64,000 bases of DNA from Aliterella atlantica CENA595 (lineage in GTDB: Bacteria > Cyanobacteriota > Cyanobacteriia > Cyanobacteriales > Chroococcidiopsidaceae): NCBI RefSeq assembly GCF_000952155.1, contig NZ_JYON01000001.1, forward strand, positions 454,664 through 518,663. The letters are read 5' to 3'. The translations under genes were made by a program, and so were the position numbers. The notes beneath the pieces are model-generated. The model made no database searches, had not been told where the DNA came from, and worked only from the letters and a program-made list of their open reading frames with translations. This document shows positions 41,821-52,299 of the stretch, one piece after another. Each line of letters begins with the position of its first letter. The stretch's first letter is position 1.

Positions 41821-44049
41821 TTACTGCCCCCAGCTTTGTTGTAAAACAACGCCCTGTTCTTTGCCATAGTTGGCGTAGCTATGACTTACACCATGCCCTT
41901 GATTGGCGACGACTCCAATCATATTTAGCTTACTTAGCATTGCTGTAGCTTGAGTTAATTCGGTGCGCGTTACTTTACCCATACGCGATACTAATACAAC
42001 ACCGCTACAGAATGATGCTGAAAGAATAGCATCCACCATTCCTAACACAGGTGGTGCATCTACCAATACTAAGTCGTAAGTATCTTCAAACTTTGCCATT
42101 AATTCGCGCATCCGCTCTGAACTGAGCAAATTAGCGGGATCTGCAGGCATTGGTCCAGCAGTCAAAATATCAATGTAAGAACCAGATGACTGAATGCCAG
42201 CATTACTGGGGACATTCGCATCGCTTGCTAGCAGCGTTGACAGTCCTTCTTCATTAGGCAAATTCAACATTTGATGCAAATTAGGACGGCGCAAGTCAGC
42301 ATCAATTAGCAATACTCTTTGGTGCAGACGAGCCGCACTCAGGGCTAACCCCAACGCCAAAGTTGATTTACCTTCCCCAGCAACCGCCGATGTCACCATA
42401 ATCGACTGTAAAGAAGCAACTGCTGTATTAAGCAACTGAATGTTTTTATAAATTAAATCCAGCGACTCCCACGAAGGGGGCCAATTGCTAACTTGAACAG
42501 TCCAAGGTGCTAAGACATTTGGTTTACCAAAAGGCAAACTGACAACTGGTTCGCTAGCTTTGGTTTGGGGCATTTCTGGAGTCATGCCTAACAAGGGGAT
42601 GGAAACTTGTTTTTCCAATTCGTCAGAAGTATGTACGGCATCGTCTGTAGCTTCGCGCAGAAACGCTGCAACGCCTCCTAACATCAAGCCAGCAACTAAG
42701 CCAAGCAGCAAGTTTTGCTTAATATTTGGACCTACTTGCAATCCTAGTACAGGTTGTTCTAAAGCTTGCCATTCAAAGCCGCCTCTAGCAATCTCTAGGC
42801 TCAATTCCTGTTGCGCCCGCAATAGTTGTTGCAATTTCTCGCGGTTGATTTGCACTATTGGTAGCAAGCGATTGTACTCTTCTAGCAGCTTGGGGAAGCG
42901 GTTAAGCTGACTACGCAAGCCTTGTTCTGTTTTTGCCAAACTAACATCTTGAGCTTGGAGAGCGCTTAAACTTGTTTGTACTTCCGCAAGTTGGGCTGTG
43001 ATGTTGAGATCGAGACCACCTCTTTGTCCTTGCGAGAGCAAGTCACCTGCGGCATTAGCTTGAGCTACATTTGCCCCCACTACTCGCGCCTGTTCTGCTT
43101 GCAATAGTGCCTGTTGGCTTTGCCTCAGTTCGATTAACTTTTGCACGCCTGGGTCGGCATCTGTAAACGTGCCTCTTCTTGCTGCTAACAGCAAGTCTGT
43201 TCTTTGCAGTTCGTTGAGCAACGATTGATAGCGCGGCGATTGACTGAGGCGCGATGATGACAATGCTACTTGTGGCGTGCTACCTACTTGTTGTTGCAAT
43301 ACGCGGTAACGTGCTTCTGTATCTTGGAACTGAGCGCGGAGGACTTGCCGCTGCTGTACTACTGCATTGAGCGAGTTATTGATTGCTGCAGCTTGTTGTT
43401 CTGGGTCAATTAAGTTTTGATTTGTGCGAAATTTCTCTAGTTGAGCTTCTGACTGGGCAACTTGATTGCGAACTCCAGGAATTTGCTCGTTGATAAATTT
43501 CAAGCCTTTTTTCAGCCTTTGCTCTTGCTGCTCTCGGTTATAAGATTGATAGACTTGATAAATAGTTTGCAGAACTTTTTGCGTTTTAACTGGGTCGTTG
43601 CTGACATAGTTAGCTTCGACAATCTTGGTGTATTTTGTATTGCTATTTTCTTCTACTAAGGGAGTTAAAACTAAAGTTTGTTTTAGTTCTTTGACAGTCA
43701 TATCTGGATACTCAGGCTTGAGCAAGTCTACTGCTCTTTGCAGCAATAGAGTGCTACGCATCACGTTGATTTGAGTTGCATAATCTATTTCTACATTGGC
43801 ATCAGTAAATTCTGAGTCTGCACCAGGTTGAATATCTTTTCTGCCTTGATAGTTTGCTTCTATCAAGATTTGCATTGTACTTTGGAATGTAGGTTCGGCT
43901 GTCAAAGTCAAAGCAGTAGCGATAGTTAATACTCCGCCCAATACACCTAATAACCAATAACGACGGCGACTTAAAACTGCAAATAGCTGCCCATACCCTG
44001 GCTCAGTTTCATTTGCTACGTTAGGATTATTTTCAATTCCTCTTACCAT
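41821..44049 (-). CDS. Polysaccharide co-polymerase with BY-kinase domain (Wzc-like)
   Basis: The 742-residue protein has a Wzz-type chain-length region with membrane helices near residues 30-55 and 440-460 and a long coiled coil between them. A tyrosine-kinase ATPase follows: Walker A GEGKST (558-563), Walker A' VLLIDADLRRP and Walker B LVLVDAPPVLG. It should control polymerisation and export of surface polysaccharide. The C-terminus has only two Tyr (725 and 728 in HSYANYG) instead of the usual Tyr-rich tail. Codirectional with the glycosyltransferase upstream. Confidence 0.88.
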   Translation of the reverse strand: MVRGIENNPNVANETEPGYGQLFAVLSRRRYWLLGVLGGVLTIATALTLTAEPTFQSTMQILIEANYQGRKDIQPGADSEFTDANVEIDYATQINVMRSTLLLQRAVDLLKPEYPDMTVKELKQTLVLTPLVEENSNTKYTKIVEANYVSNDPVKTQKVLQTIYQVYQSYNREQQEQRLKKGLKFINEQIPGVRNQVAQSEAQLEKFRTNQNLIDPEQQAAAINNSLNAVVQQRQVLRAQFQDTEARYRVLQQQVGSTPQVALSSSRLSQSPRYQSLLNELQRTDLLLAARRGTFTDADPGVQKLIELRQSQQALLQAEQARVVGANVAQANAAGDLLSQGQRGGLDLNITAQLAEVQTSLSALQAQDVSLAKTEQGLRSQLNRFPKLLEEYNRLLPIVQINREKLQQLLRAQQELSLEIARGGFEWQALEQPVLGLQVGPNIKQNLLLGLVAGLMLGGVAAFLREATDDAVHTSDELEKQVSIPLLGMTPEMPQTKASEPVVSLPFGKPNVLAPWTVQVSNWPPSWESLDLIYKNIQLLNTAVASLQSIMVTSAVAGEGKSTLALGLALSAARLHQRVLLIDADLRRPNLHQMLNLPNEEGLSTLLASDANVPSNAGIQSSGSYIDILTAGPMPADPANLLSSERMRELMAKFEDTYDLVLVDAPPVLGMVDAILSASFCSGVVLVSRMGKVTRTELTQATAMLSKLNMIGVVANQGHGVSHSYANYGKEQGVVLQQSWGQ

Positions 44050-44085
44050 AATTTGCGCTCCCTATTTGCGAATCAACTATTATAT

Positions 44086-45180
44086 TTACAAAGCAGCTAA
44101 ACTACATACTTCCGAAATTACTCGGTCAACTTTGCTAAAGAATGCTTGCTCGGAAAAATTAGCGATCGCATGATGGCGAATATCGTGATAGTTCCAGTCA
44201 ATTTCACGAGCATTTAGCAAGGCTGATTGAATAGCATCTGGTGCTTGTCTTTTGAAGAATACGCCAGTTTTGCCGGGAATTTGCGTGTCTAATACGCCTC
44301 CTGCACCATAAGCAATTACTGGAGTACCACTAGCGTTTGCTTCTATCGGTACTAAACCGTAATCCTCTAGGGCGGCGACAACTACAGAACGAGCTTTCGC
44401 CATCAATTCGGTGCGTTCGCTGTCGCTGACGTGTCCTAAAAAGTGAATGTTACTCAATGCTTTGGCTTCTAAACGCTCTCTTTCCGGTCCGTTGCCAATA
44501 ATATATAGTGGCAGTCCTAACCAATTAAAAGCTTCCACAATTACATCAATCCGCTTGTAGCTAATTAGCCGCGCTGATGCTAGATAGTAGTCTTGCTTGC
44601 GATCGGAAAATTCAAAGTTGCTAGTATCAATTGGGTAGTTGATTGTGATTGCTTGCTTGCCGTAATTTTCTTGAATCCGTCGCGCTACGGTACTTGAGTT
44701 AGCAATATAAAAATCGGGACCTTGGGCGTACTGCAAATCTACTTTCCGCATAGCTTGGAAAACACTTTCTATTAGCGGCGCAAAATAGCGATAGTCGCCA
44801 TATTCTCTTAGATATGTCTTCGTATCCCACAAAAATCTGGTGACGTTGTGGCAAAAACAAATATGTTTGGCTTGAGGATTTTTGCGTACCGCTTTGGCAA
44901 AACTGGTAGTGCTGCTGATAATTAAGTCGTAGTCTTGCAAGTCTAAAGCGCGAAACGCTGGAAAGTAAAAAGGCGCTAACAGCCGAAAATATTTTGCTGC
45001 TTGGGGTATGTTTTGCAGTACCGTTGTCTTAACCGTACGCTCCTCTAAATCGATGCTGTTATCTGGATCGTAGATAGAGGTAAAGATATCGGCATCAGGA
45101 TAATGCTTACAAAGCAGTTCAAAAACTCGCTCTGCCCCTCCTGGCTGAGTTAAATAATCGTGGACTAGAGCAATTTTCAT
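44086..45180 (-). CDS. Family 4 glycosyltransferase (WbaZ-like)
   Basis: The 364-residue GT-B enzyme starts with the donor-site motif MKIALVHDYLTQPGGAERVF and has HICFCHNVTRFLWD in the acceptor half. The C-terminal half has LISYKRIDVIVEAF, LYIIGNGPERERL and the E-x7-E motif region EDYGLVPIEANASGTPVIAY. It likely transfers mannose or a related sugar from a nucleotide donor, and the ManC gene at 49743 could supply GDP-mannose. It sits 36 bases upstream of the kinase gene. Confidence 0.87.
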   Translation of the reverse strand: MKIALVHDYLTQPGGAERVFELLCKHYPDADIFTSIYDPDNSIDLEERTVKTTVLQNIPQAAKYFRLLAPFYFPAFRALDLQDYDLIISSTTSFAKAVRKNPQAKHICFCHNVTRFLWDTKTYLREYGDYRYFAPLIESVFQAMRKVDLQYAQGPDFYIANSSTVARRIQENYGKQAITINYPIDTSNFEFSDRKQDYYLASARLISYKRIDVIVEAFNWLGLPLYIIGNGPERERLEAKALSNIHFLGHVSDSERTELMAKARSVVVAALEDYGLVPIEANASGTPVIAYGAGGVLDTQIPGKTGVFFKRQAPDAIQSALLNAREIDWNYHDIRHHAIANFSEQAFFSKVDRVISEVCSLAAL

Positions 45181-45683
45181 AAGTCAGTATCAACAACATC
45201 TACGTATTTCTGCTGAACTATGAAGTTAGTCCAGATTTAGCTTTAACCCCCAGCTTTACTACCTTTATTTGCTGCATTCCTTTACTAGCATTGGTTTTAT
45301 CACTTGCATTCGGCGATCGCATGAGTTAAGGGCTAGCAACACGATTGTACTTTTCTTTGCAAAACAATACATATATCTTAGGTCAGAAATCGATGCGATC
45401 GCCTAATCATTTTCTAAAATCTAGCAGTGATGAGCATTTTAGGTAAATTAGTATTTTATTGGTGAGAAATTTTACCTATCTATATTTATAAAGAATATTT
45501 ATGTCATAAACTATTTGTTCCATGAAGATTATGTAACGTAATTGTAAATTTATAAAAAAATCATAAAGAATCTTCCAGGTAATTGCAACTAATATATAAA
45601 AAATTTGTATAAAAACCGAAAAAATCTCCGTATAAACCCTGAGAAGGGGAATTTTAGTAATTCGTAATTCGTAATTACAAGAG
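45181..45683. other. A+T-rich spacer with short TAATTCG repeats
   Basis: No gene is supported. A small tandem repeat TAATTCGTAATTCGTAATT lies near 45659-45677, and two HIP1-related sites occur near 45315 and 45396. The promoter of the glycosyltransferase-kinase unit should lie just right of 45180. Confidence 0.45.
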
Positions 45684-45709
45684 GACAGGGGGATCTCCTC
45701 TCCCCTGTC
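45684..45709 (-). terminator. Hairpin terminator after the TolC-type gene
   Basis: GACAGGGG (45684-45691) and CCCCTGTC (45702-45709) form a G+C-rich 8-bp stem with a 10-base loop, 5 bases after the stop. Only a weak T-tail (CTCTTGTAATT) follows on the minus strand. Confidence 0.65.
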
Positions 45710-45714
45710 TGTTA

Positions 45715-47451
45715 TCAACGCGGTTGACCTGTACTAATGGCTCGTTGCAAGTTAGCTAAAGCTCGGTTGTAGTCTAGGATGGCGCTGACTCGGTTGCCTT
45801 CAGCTTCGGTGAGATCGTTTTCAGCACTAATGACATCAGTTTGAGTGCCTACACCAGCTTGGAATCTTAGCCTTGCCAAACGTAAAGCTTCCCTAGCTTG
45901 TTCTAACGCTACAGAAGCAGTTTGAATATTGGCTAAATTTGATTGCAAATTTGAGTAAGCCTGTTCTACCTCAAACCTGACTTGATTGCGAGTATCGGCA
46001 AAATTAGTTTCGGCGATCGCAATATTGGCTTCCTCTGCTCTGGCTCTGGCTCTTGCTGCTCCCCCATCGTATAAATTCCAGCGCACGTTAGCACCTAACG
46101 AATAATCGTCACCAAAACTCTGCTCGTCGTTGAAAGTATCGCTGATGTTGTAGTTAGTGGTTAGAGCAACTGTTGGTCTATTGTCTGCTAGAGCAATGCG
46201 GCGGTTTTGCTCGGCAATATTGCGCCTTGCTAGCTGTTGCTGGAGTTCGGCGCGGTTTTGAAAAGCTTGAATAATACTTTCCTCCACCGATAAGTTCCAT
46301 AACCCTGCTATTTCTACTGCATCTGCAGCAACAACGTTCGCTGACTGAGCAATACTGAGGCGATTGGCTAATTGGCGGCGGGCTATTTGCTGCTGGCTTA
46401 AAGAATTAGTTAAATTTTGATTGGCATTGGCTAGCTGAACTTGAAATTGCAAAACAGCAAACCGAGTCCCTACCCCCGCTTGTTCTAAAGCTTGAGCATC
46501 GCGTAAACTCGCTTCAGCATTCGTTACCGCCGCCCGATTGATTCTTACCTGTTCGTCTGCATCTTGCAGGTCGTAATAATCATTAGAGACATCCAAGCGC
46601 AATTGCTCAGATATACGTTCGTAATCTAGCTGGTCAAAGCGTAACTGTTCTTCTGCACCCCTAATTCGGGCTGTTCTTGCGCCTGCAGTGTAGAGATTAT
46701 AACTAAGTTCTACAGTCCCACTTAAAGCGGTAGAACTACCACCACCTTGACCGTTCAGTTGATTGAGTAATTCAGATATCTGACCATTGCCCGCATTGCT
46801 ATTTGTATTATTGCCAGAATCGCTCAATAAATCGCTACCGCGACTATTTAGCCCTGCTTGGACGCTCAGGTTAGGATATTCAGCAGCTTGAGCTTCGCGC
46901 AAATTCGCCTGACTGCGTTCTAAAGTTAGCAGTGCTACTTGCAATTGACGATTGTTGCGCCGCGCTAGTTCTAATGCTTGTTCTAAGCTAATAGCATCAA
47001 TTGCTTCAATTCGTACTTCTTGCGGTAAGGTAGGGAATTGCAAGGGATTTGGATTTGGATTAAGTCTGCTAGGTGGTGGAGTTCTTTTGGGAGGGATATC
47101 CGCTGCGTTATTGGACGTAGGCTTTGCAGGAGTTGCAGGCGCAGGCGAGTTTTGCGGAGCCTTTGGTGCTGGCGATCGCTTTTGGGCAGTAAACGTAGTT
47201 CTTTTTGGTTTTTGCTGGCGCTGCTTGGCATTAGCGGAAGGATTAATACTTGCTTTGAGAAGGGCGACTAAATCTGCATCGAATTGCTTTACTGGCGCTA
47301 CGGGCTTGCGGCGCTTAAATTTTAGGCTTTGGGGTTTACTGGCAATATTGCTATTGTTGTTAACTGCTTCACTAGCCCAAGCAGGCTGAGTTACTAATAC
47401 AACTAAGGTACTAGCTAGGCATAACCTTTTACATATTTGCTGTCGTTTCAC
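45715..47451 (-). CDS. TolC-family outer-membrane efflux protein
   Basis: The 578-residue protein begins with a signal peptide (cut near QPAWA-SE). A Pro/Lys/Ala-rich spacer of about 100 residues comes next. Two outer-membrane-efflux repeats follow, each with coiled-coil helices: ISLEQALELARRNNRQLQVA in the first and NLSVEESIIQAFQNRAELQQ in the second. Each repeat ends near a conserved ...LYTAGARTARIRGAE or LYDGGAARARARAEE. It would form a trimeric channel for export of proteins, drugs or polysaccharide. The Pro-rich spacer may cross the peptidoglycan. Confidence 0.88.
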   Translation of the reverse strand: MKRQQICKRLCLASTLVVLVTQPAWASEAVNNNSNIASKPQSLKFKRRKPVAPVKQFDADLVALLKASINPSANAKQRQQKPKRTTFTAQKRSPAPKAPQNSPAPATPAKPTSNNAADIPPKRTPPPSRLNPNPNPLQFPTLPQEVRIEAIDAISLEQALELARRNNRQLQVALLTLERSQANLREAQAAEYPNLSVQAGLNSRGSDLLSDSGNNTNSNAGNGQISELLNQLNGQGGGSSTALSGTVELSYNLYTAGARTARIRGAEEQLRFDQLDYERISEQLRLDVSNDYYDLQDADEQVRINRAAVTNAEASLRDAQALEQAGVGTRFAVLQFQVQLANANQNLTNSLSQQQIARRQLANRLSIAQSANVVAADAVEIAGLWNLSVEESIIQAFQNRAELQQQLARRNIAEQNRRIALADNRPTVALTTNYNISDTFNDEQSFGDDYSLGANVRWNLYDGGAARARARAEEANIAIAETNFADTRNQVRFEVEQAYSNLQSNLANIQTASVALEQAREALRLARLRFQAGVGTQTDVISAENDLTEAEGNRVSAILDYNRALANLQRAISTGQPR

Positions 47452-47991
47452 TACTTCTCCTCACCTGAAGATCGACTAACCGAACTACCACCAAACAGAT
47501 TGCAGTTGAGTAAAATCTATTTTAAGTTAATTATTAAAAACTATTTCTCAATTCCTGTATAGGTACTATTAGTCTTAAGTAAAGCAACTCAATAACTATA
47601 AAGCGTACATTCGTAGCGAATAAATTGCTGACTCATCAATAAATACAGGCTAAAAATCCTTTATTCTAATATTTTCTAATTGTGTTAAGCTCTTTTAGCT
47701 GAGATTACATTAAATTCAACCGCTTGCTGCGAATATTATAGTTTTTCTATTAAGTTCTTGCCCACACATAAATACATTCATATCCTGTACCCAGTTGTTG
47801 GCTTGGTCAAAATTTTTAACTGGAAATAATCTCAAAATCATATTGCGATCGCATATATTCATCTCCGCTCAAATATTATAAGCAATTCAAGTTAGTTTTT
47901 AATAACTATTCTTTAGATAAAACCTGCTTATTTATATGAAAGTATTTATTAAATTGCCAAACAAAACGCGACTGCTTGGCAATCTTTAACT
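47452..47991. other. Intergenic region, 540 bases
   Basis: A+T-rich with one HIP1 site near 47845. I see no gene, hairpin or RNA that I can support. The TolC promoter should lie near 47460-47600. Confidence 0.45.
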
Positions 47992-49638
47992 TTAGCGCAA
48001 ACGTCCAGAACGCAGCGTACTAAAAATCAGCCATAACCCCAATAAGCTAGCGAATGCAAAAAGAATACTACTTATCCAAGACAACTCGCTAGTTTGAGCT
48101 TTGCTAGAGATAATTGCTGCGCCCATAATCATTGAACCAACTAAAATACTAAAAGAAAGGCGATTAGCAGAATCATCTACAGTACGGCGCAACCCATCAA
48201 AACCGCGTAAAGATAAATTCCACTGTAAAGTTTCCGAAGTAACGCGATCTAATAACAACTCGATATGACGAGGCGACTGCAACGACAAACTCTTAATATC
48301 TAGTGCAGTTCTTAACAGCGATTGTAGTGGATTATTACCAAATAATTGTCTTCTAAATAAGTCAGTAATTAAAGGCTTAATTTCATCAAGTAAATTAACT
48401 TCAGGGTTGAATTTACGAGTTACACCTTCTAAATTAGCTAAAGTTTTGGCATACAGACCTAAATTGCTAGGCAAGCGAATTTTGTTATTGCGAGCAACTT
48501 GCAGAACCTCGTAGAATACCTGACTAAAATTGATTTGCGAAAGACTCAAATTGTAATACTTCCGCAACATCCGATCGTAATCATTTTCCAACCGCGATAG
48601 AATCACAGGTTGAGCAGAATCAGCTAATTGCAAAGTTAATTGGCTGCACCTTTGGGCATCTAAATCGACGATCGCTAGCAACATCTCAGTTAAAATCTGT
48701 TGAGTGCGCGGATCTAATCGCCCTACCATACCGCAGTCTAACAAAGCGACGCGACCATCTTTGAGATAAAATAAGTTGCCTGGATGCGGATCGGCGTGAA
48801 AAAATCCATCTATATATACCTGTTGGAAAAAGGCGCGAAACAGTAAAGATGTAATTTCACCGCGTTCCTGACTAGAATTTTGTCCGTTTAACTCGCTATT
48901 AAGTTTAGCTGACAGCAGCGGTAAGCCATTTAGCCACTGCATTACCATAATTTTTTCTGTAGTTAAATCCCAGTTAATTTCCGCTACAACCAACTTGTCA
49001 GAATCAAACCAACGGCTATTGCTCAAATTTTGCCGCAACTGGTCGGTAAAGCTAGCTTCGCGAGTAAAATCTAATTCTGCTAGCAAAGCTGTAGCAAATT
49101 CTTCTGCCAAAGAATCTACTTCATAAGATTGACCGAATTCAGTACGAGCTACTAAATCGGCAACACCACGAATCAAAGAGATATCTTGAGCAACAGTAGC
49201 ATCAATTCCAGGGCGTTGCACTTTGACAGCAACTTCCCGCCCATCGACTAAAATAGCGTGGTGAGTTTGGGCAATAGAACCAGCCGCTACAGGAACCGGA
49301 TCGATAGAAGCGAATGTTTCATCTAGCGATTTTTTTAACTGTTTGCGGATAAAAACTTCAACTTCTGACCAAGGAACAGGCGGTACTTCGTCCTGCAAAG
49401 TTGATAGTTCTTCAATATAAGAACTAGGCAATAAATCTGGGCGCGTACTTAATAGTTGACCGAGTTTGACATAGACAGGTCCCAAATCTACCAATATATT
49501 GCGTAAAACGGCTGGCGTAGGCAACTGCGGCTCATCAGCTTTGCCACCAGTTAAGATTCTCCGCATATAATCCCAGCCGTTGCGGAGGAAAACTTCGAGG
49601 ATTTCGCGCTGGCGAGAAGTAGTTTGAGTTAAAAACAC
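47992..49638 (-). CDS. AarF/UbiB/ABC1-family atypical kinase
   Basis: The 548-residue protein has the ABC1 landmarks: the KxGQ motif (VKLGQLLSTRPDLLP), the Ala-rich loop AAGSIAQTHHAIL in place of a Gly-rich loop, VAVKVQRPGI with the ATP-binding Lys, and VYIDGFFHADPHPGNLF with the catalytic Asp. DCGMVGRLD is the DFG-like site. Two membrane helices end the protein. In cyanobacteria and plastids these ATPases affect isoprenoid quinone or tocopherol metabolism. Exact substrate unknown. Confidence 0.88.
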   Translation of the reverse strand: MFLTQTTSRQREILEVFLRNGWDYMRRILTGGKADEPQLPTPAVLRNILVDLGPVYVKLGQLLSTRPDLLPSSYIEELSTLQDEVPPVPWSEVEVFIRKQLKKSLDETFASIDPVPVAAGSIAQTHHAILVDGREVAVKVQRPGIDATVAQDISLIRGVADLVARTEFGQSYEVDSLAEEFATALLAELDFTREASFTDQLRQNLSNSRWFDSDKLVVAEINWDLTTEKIMVMQWLNGLPLLSAKLNSELNGQNSSQERGEITSLLFRAFFQQVYIDGFFHADPHPGNLFYLKDGRVALLDCGMVGRLDPRTQQILTEMLLAIVDLDAQRCSQLTLQLADSAQPVILSRLENDYDRMLRKYYNLSLSQINFSQVFYEVLQVARNNKIRLPSNLGLYAKTLANLEGVTRKFNPEVNLLDEIKPLITDLFRRQLFGNNPLQSLLRTALDIKSLSLQSPRHIELLLDRVTSETLQWNLSLRGFDGLRRTVDDSANRLSFSILVGSMIMGAAIISSKAQTSELSWISSILFAFASLLGLWLIFSTLRSGRLR

Positions 49639-49742
49639 AGGTAGTTCGGGGAGTAGGGGAGGTAGGCGCGATCGCGCTCTTTTAGGTTTTAGCTTAAATT
49701 AGCGATCGCTTGCCTCTGCCAAGGGTTAACTTTTGTGCTGGT

Positions 49743-50804
49743 TTATAAAAGATCGGTGAATTTGGGGTTATCTTGCAGCATTTTGAGTACCTGTTTAATT
49801 TCTTGAGTGCGGTCTTTTTTGACAATCAGGGTAACGTTGCGATCGCGCACTACAACAACATCTTCTAAACCGATGGTAACTATGACCTCCTGCTCGTCAT
49901 CTGCGTACAATAGCGAACCTGTGGTATCTAAACATACGTGATTGGCAACTTCTACATTAGCTCCGTCTGTTTTTAACAACCGCTCGATCGCATTCCAATC
50001 GCCCAAATCGTCCCAACCAAAGTCTACGGGCAATACATAGGCTAACTTTGTTTTCTCCATTAATGCGTAGTCAATGCTGATTTTAGCTAATTGAGAATAA
50101 GCCGCAGCGCCTTGAGCTTCTAGTAGTGCCATCATTTCTGGTGCATAGGTGTTGAGTTCTTGCAATACTACACCAGCTTTAAAAATGAACATCCCGCTAT
50201 TCCAGCTAAATTGTCCGGTAGAAATGAACGATTCGGCTGTTTGGCGATCGGGCTTTTCGGTAAAGCGATTGACGCGATAAGCCAGCACGCCATTGACAAA
50301 TCCAGCTTGTTCGCCTTGTTCGATGTAGCCGTAGCCTGTAGATGGATAGCTAGGTTTTACGCCTAAAGTAACGATCGCTTGTTCTTTGGCTGCAAGTTCG
50401 GTAGCAGCTTGCAAAGTTTGTTGAAAACTCTGCTCCTCGTCAATCCAAGGATCGGCAGGAAAAAAGCCGACTATAGCCTCTTTGCCGTAGCGTTGGGCAA
50501 TTTCTAAGGTAGTCCAAGCCACAGCAGGCGCGGTGTCTCTTCCTTCTGGCTCTGCAAGGATGTTTGCTGCTGGCAAGTCCGGTAATTGTGCTTGCACTCC
50601 AGAGGCTAACTGACTAGAAGTAACTACCCATAATTTGTCCCAACCGCCAGCTAAAGGTAACAAGCGATCGGCTGTTGCTTGCAATAAACTTTTGCCACTA
50701 CCATCTAAGCTTAAAAATTGTTTCGGGCGATGCTTGCGACTGAGGGGCCAAAAGCGTTCGCCTTTCCCACCAGCTAGAATTACAGGTATCAAAGAGTTAC
50801 TCAT
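49743..50804 (-). CDS. manC: Mannose-1-phosphate guanylyltransferase
   Basis: The 353-residue enzyme makes GDP-mannose from mannose-1-phosphate and GTP. It has the nucleotidyltransferase signature (LAGGKGERFWPLSRKHRPKQ), GFFPADPWI, the sugar-site FTEKPDRQTAESF and WNSGMFIFKA. DFGWDDLGDW is the ManC-type C-terminal motif. There is no fused isomerase domain, so isomerase is encoded elsewhere. The position fits supply of GDP-mannose to the nearby polysaccharide cluster. Confidence 0.92.
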   Translation of the reverse strand: MSNSLIPVILAGGKGERFWPLSRKHRPKQFLSLDGSGKSLLQATADRLLPLAGGWDKLWVVTSSQLASGVQAQLPDLPAANILAEPEGRDTAPAVAWTTLEIAQRYGKEAIVGFFPADPWIDEEQSFQQTLQAATELAAKEQAIVTLGVKPSYPSTGYGYIEQGEQAGFVNGVLAYRVNRFTEKPDRQTAESFISTGQFSWNSGMFIFKAGVVLQELNTYAPEMMALLEAQGAAAYSQLAKISIDYALMEKTKLAYVLPVDFGWDDLGDWNAIERLLKTDGANVEVANHVCLDTTGSLLYADDEQEVIVTIGLEDVVVVRDRNVTLIVKKDRTQEIKQVLKMLQDNPKFTDLL

Positions 50805-50897
50805 AAGTTAAGTTGAAGCCACGTTTTGCAAGAATAGTTTACTTCCCAGTGGCAATATTAGCAGCTTGGATTACCATACCTTTAGTGTGGGCTTATT

Positions 50898-52274
50898 TTG
50901 GGGACAATTGCTGTGGTTAAGGGAGTTCAAAGAGCAAAAAAATGGTCGCGTCTAGATGGCAAGCGCAGTCTTAGCACTGCAAAATGGAGTTTGGCTGGAT
51001 TGCGCTATCAGGCATTAATACTTTGGCGCAAAAATCCTTTGCTGTCTTGGACCTGTTTGATTACCTTATGCGTGTTGTTGGGAGCGAATGTAGCACTGCT
51101 AACCCCAATTTGGAGCGATCGCGCATCTACTGATGGCAAGCAGTTATCAGACTTTCTTAATAAGGATAGTAAAGTTGACGGGGCGATCGCTAATTCTCTC
51201 CAATTATCTAGACCTGTGCATATTTTAGTCATGGGCAGCTTAGGCAATTATGCAGCTACTAGCGACACTATGCTGCTATTGCGACTAAATCCTGACAATC
51301 AGTCCATTAAGGTACTATCAATTCCCCGCGATAGTATGGTAGTTATCCCTGAAGTCGGCTTAGAAAAAATCTCTCTAGCTAATACTAATGGCGGTCCAGC
51401 TTTAGCTACGCGGGTAGTAAGTAAGAGCTTAAATAATGTGCCTATCGATCGCTACGTCCGCATTACAAATGACGGACTTAGAGAATTAGTTAATGTATTA
51501 GATGGTATAGAAATATTCGTGCCGCAAGAGATGGCTTACCAAGACAGCACGCAGAAGCTAGAAATAGACCTGCAAGCTGGATGGCAAACATTAGATGGCG
51601 ATCGCGCAGCGCAGTTTGCTAGGTTTCAAGACAAGGAATCTGGCGATTTAGGACGAGTGCAAAGGCAGCAATTGTTAATTGAATCAGTACGCGATCGCTT
51701 GACTAATCCAGCTATTATCGCGCATTTGCCTCAGCTAGTGGGGATTATGCAAAAATATGTTGACACTAATTTAAGCCCAGAAGAAATGCTAGTGCTAGCA
51801 AATTTTGGTGCAGCAATAGACCCACAAAATTTGCAAATGGTTATTTTACCTGGCAATCTTAGCGCTTTAAGTCGAGATCCTAGCAGTTATTGGCTAGATC
51901 CTGGCGGACAAGATCGAGTGATGAGCAATTACTTTGGCGTAAATCCGGCTGTAGGTACGCCGAAAGTGCGATCGCTTGCTAGCTTGACAATTGCCGTTCA
52001 AAATGCTTCGGGAGAGCCGAATTTGAGCGATCGCGTTGTACGTAAACTCAAACAGCAAGGTTTAGAAAAGGTATCTGTTATCTCTGATTGGCAAGACGTA
52101 CAAAGACAGACAGAAATTATCGTTCAGCGCGGAGACTTTCAAGCAGCGGCAGATTTACAAAAAGTATTAGGTTTAGGCAAGATGGAATATGCTTCTACTG
52201 GCGACCTAAACTCGCAACTAACAATTCGTGTGGGTAAAGATTGGAGCGAACAAACTCCTCTAAGCTCGAACTAA
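50898..52274 (+). CDS. LytR-CpsA-Psr (LCP) family protein with LytR_C domain
   Basis: The 458-residue protein has a basic N-terminus, one membrane helix (about 52-72) and an external LCP domain. The domain includes SDTMLLLRLNPDNQSIKVLS, then IPRDSMVVIPEVG with the phosphate-binding Arg, and RVQRQQLLIESV. A C-terminal LytR_C domain (about 355-445) starts LTIAVQNASGEPNLSDRVVR. LCP enzymes attach polysaccharides from lipid carriers to the cell wall. It starts with TTG 50898 or GTG 50913. It is divergent from manC with 93 bases between. Confidence 0.85.
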   Translation: MGTIAVVKGVQRAKKWSRLDGKRSLSTAKWSLAGLRYQALILWRKNPLLSWTCLITLCVLLGANVALLTPIWSDRASTDGKQLSDFLNKDSKVDGAIANSLQLSRPVHILVMGSLGNYAATSDTMLLLRLNPDNQSIKVLSIPRDSMVVIPEVGLEKISLANTNGGPALATRVVSKSLNNVPIDRYVRITNDGLRELVNVLDGIEIFVPQEMAYQDSTQKLEIDLQAGWQTLDGDRAAQFARFQDKESGDLGRVQRQQLLIESVRDRLTNPAIIAHLPQLVGIMQKYVDTNLSPEEMLVLANFGAAIDPQNLQMVILPGNLSALSRDPSSYWLDPGGQDRVMSNYFGVNPAVGTPKVRSLASLTIAVQNASGEPNLSDRVVRKLKQQGLEKVSVISDWQDVQRQTEIIVQRGDFQAAADLQKVLGLGKMEYASTGDLNSQLTIRVGKDWSEQTPLSSN

Positions 52275-52299
52275 GATAGGCTAGATTGAAGTTTTAATT

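Noticed and set aside
45476..45718. 80-codon leftward frame after the TolC-type gene
   Set aside because: It runs through the terminator hairpin and TAATTCG repeats and has no family features.
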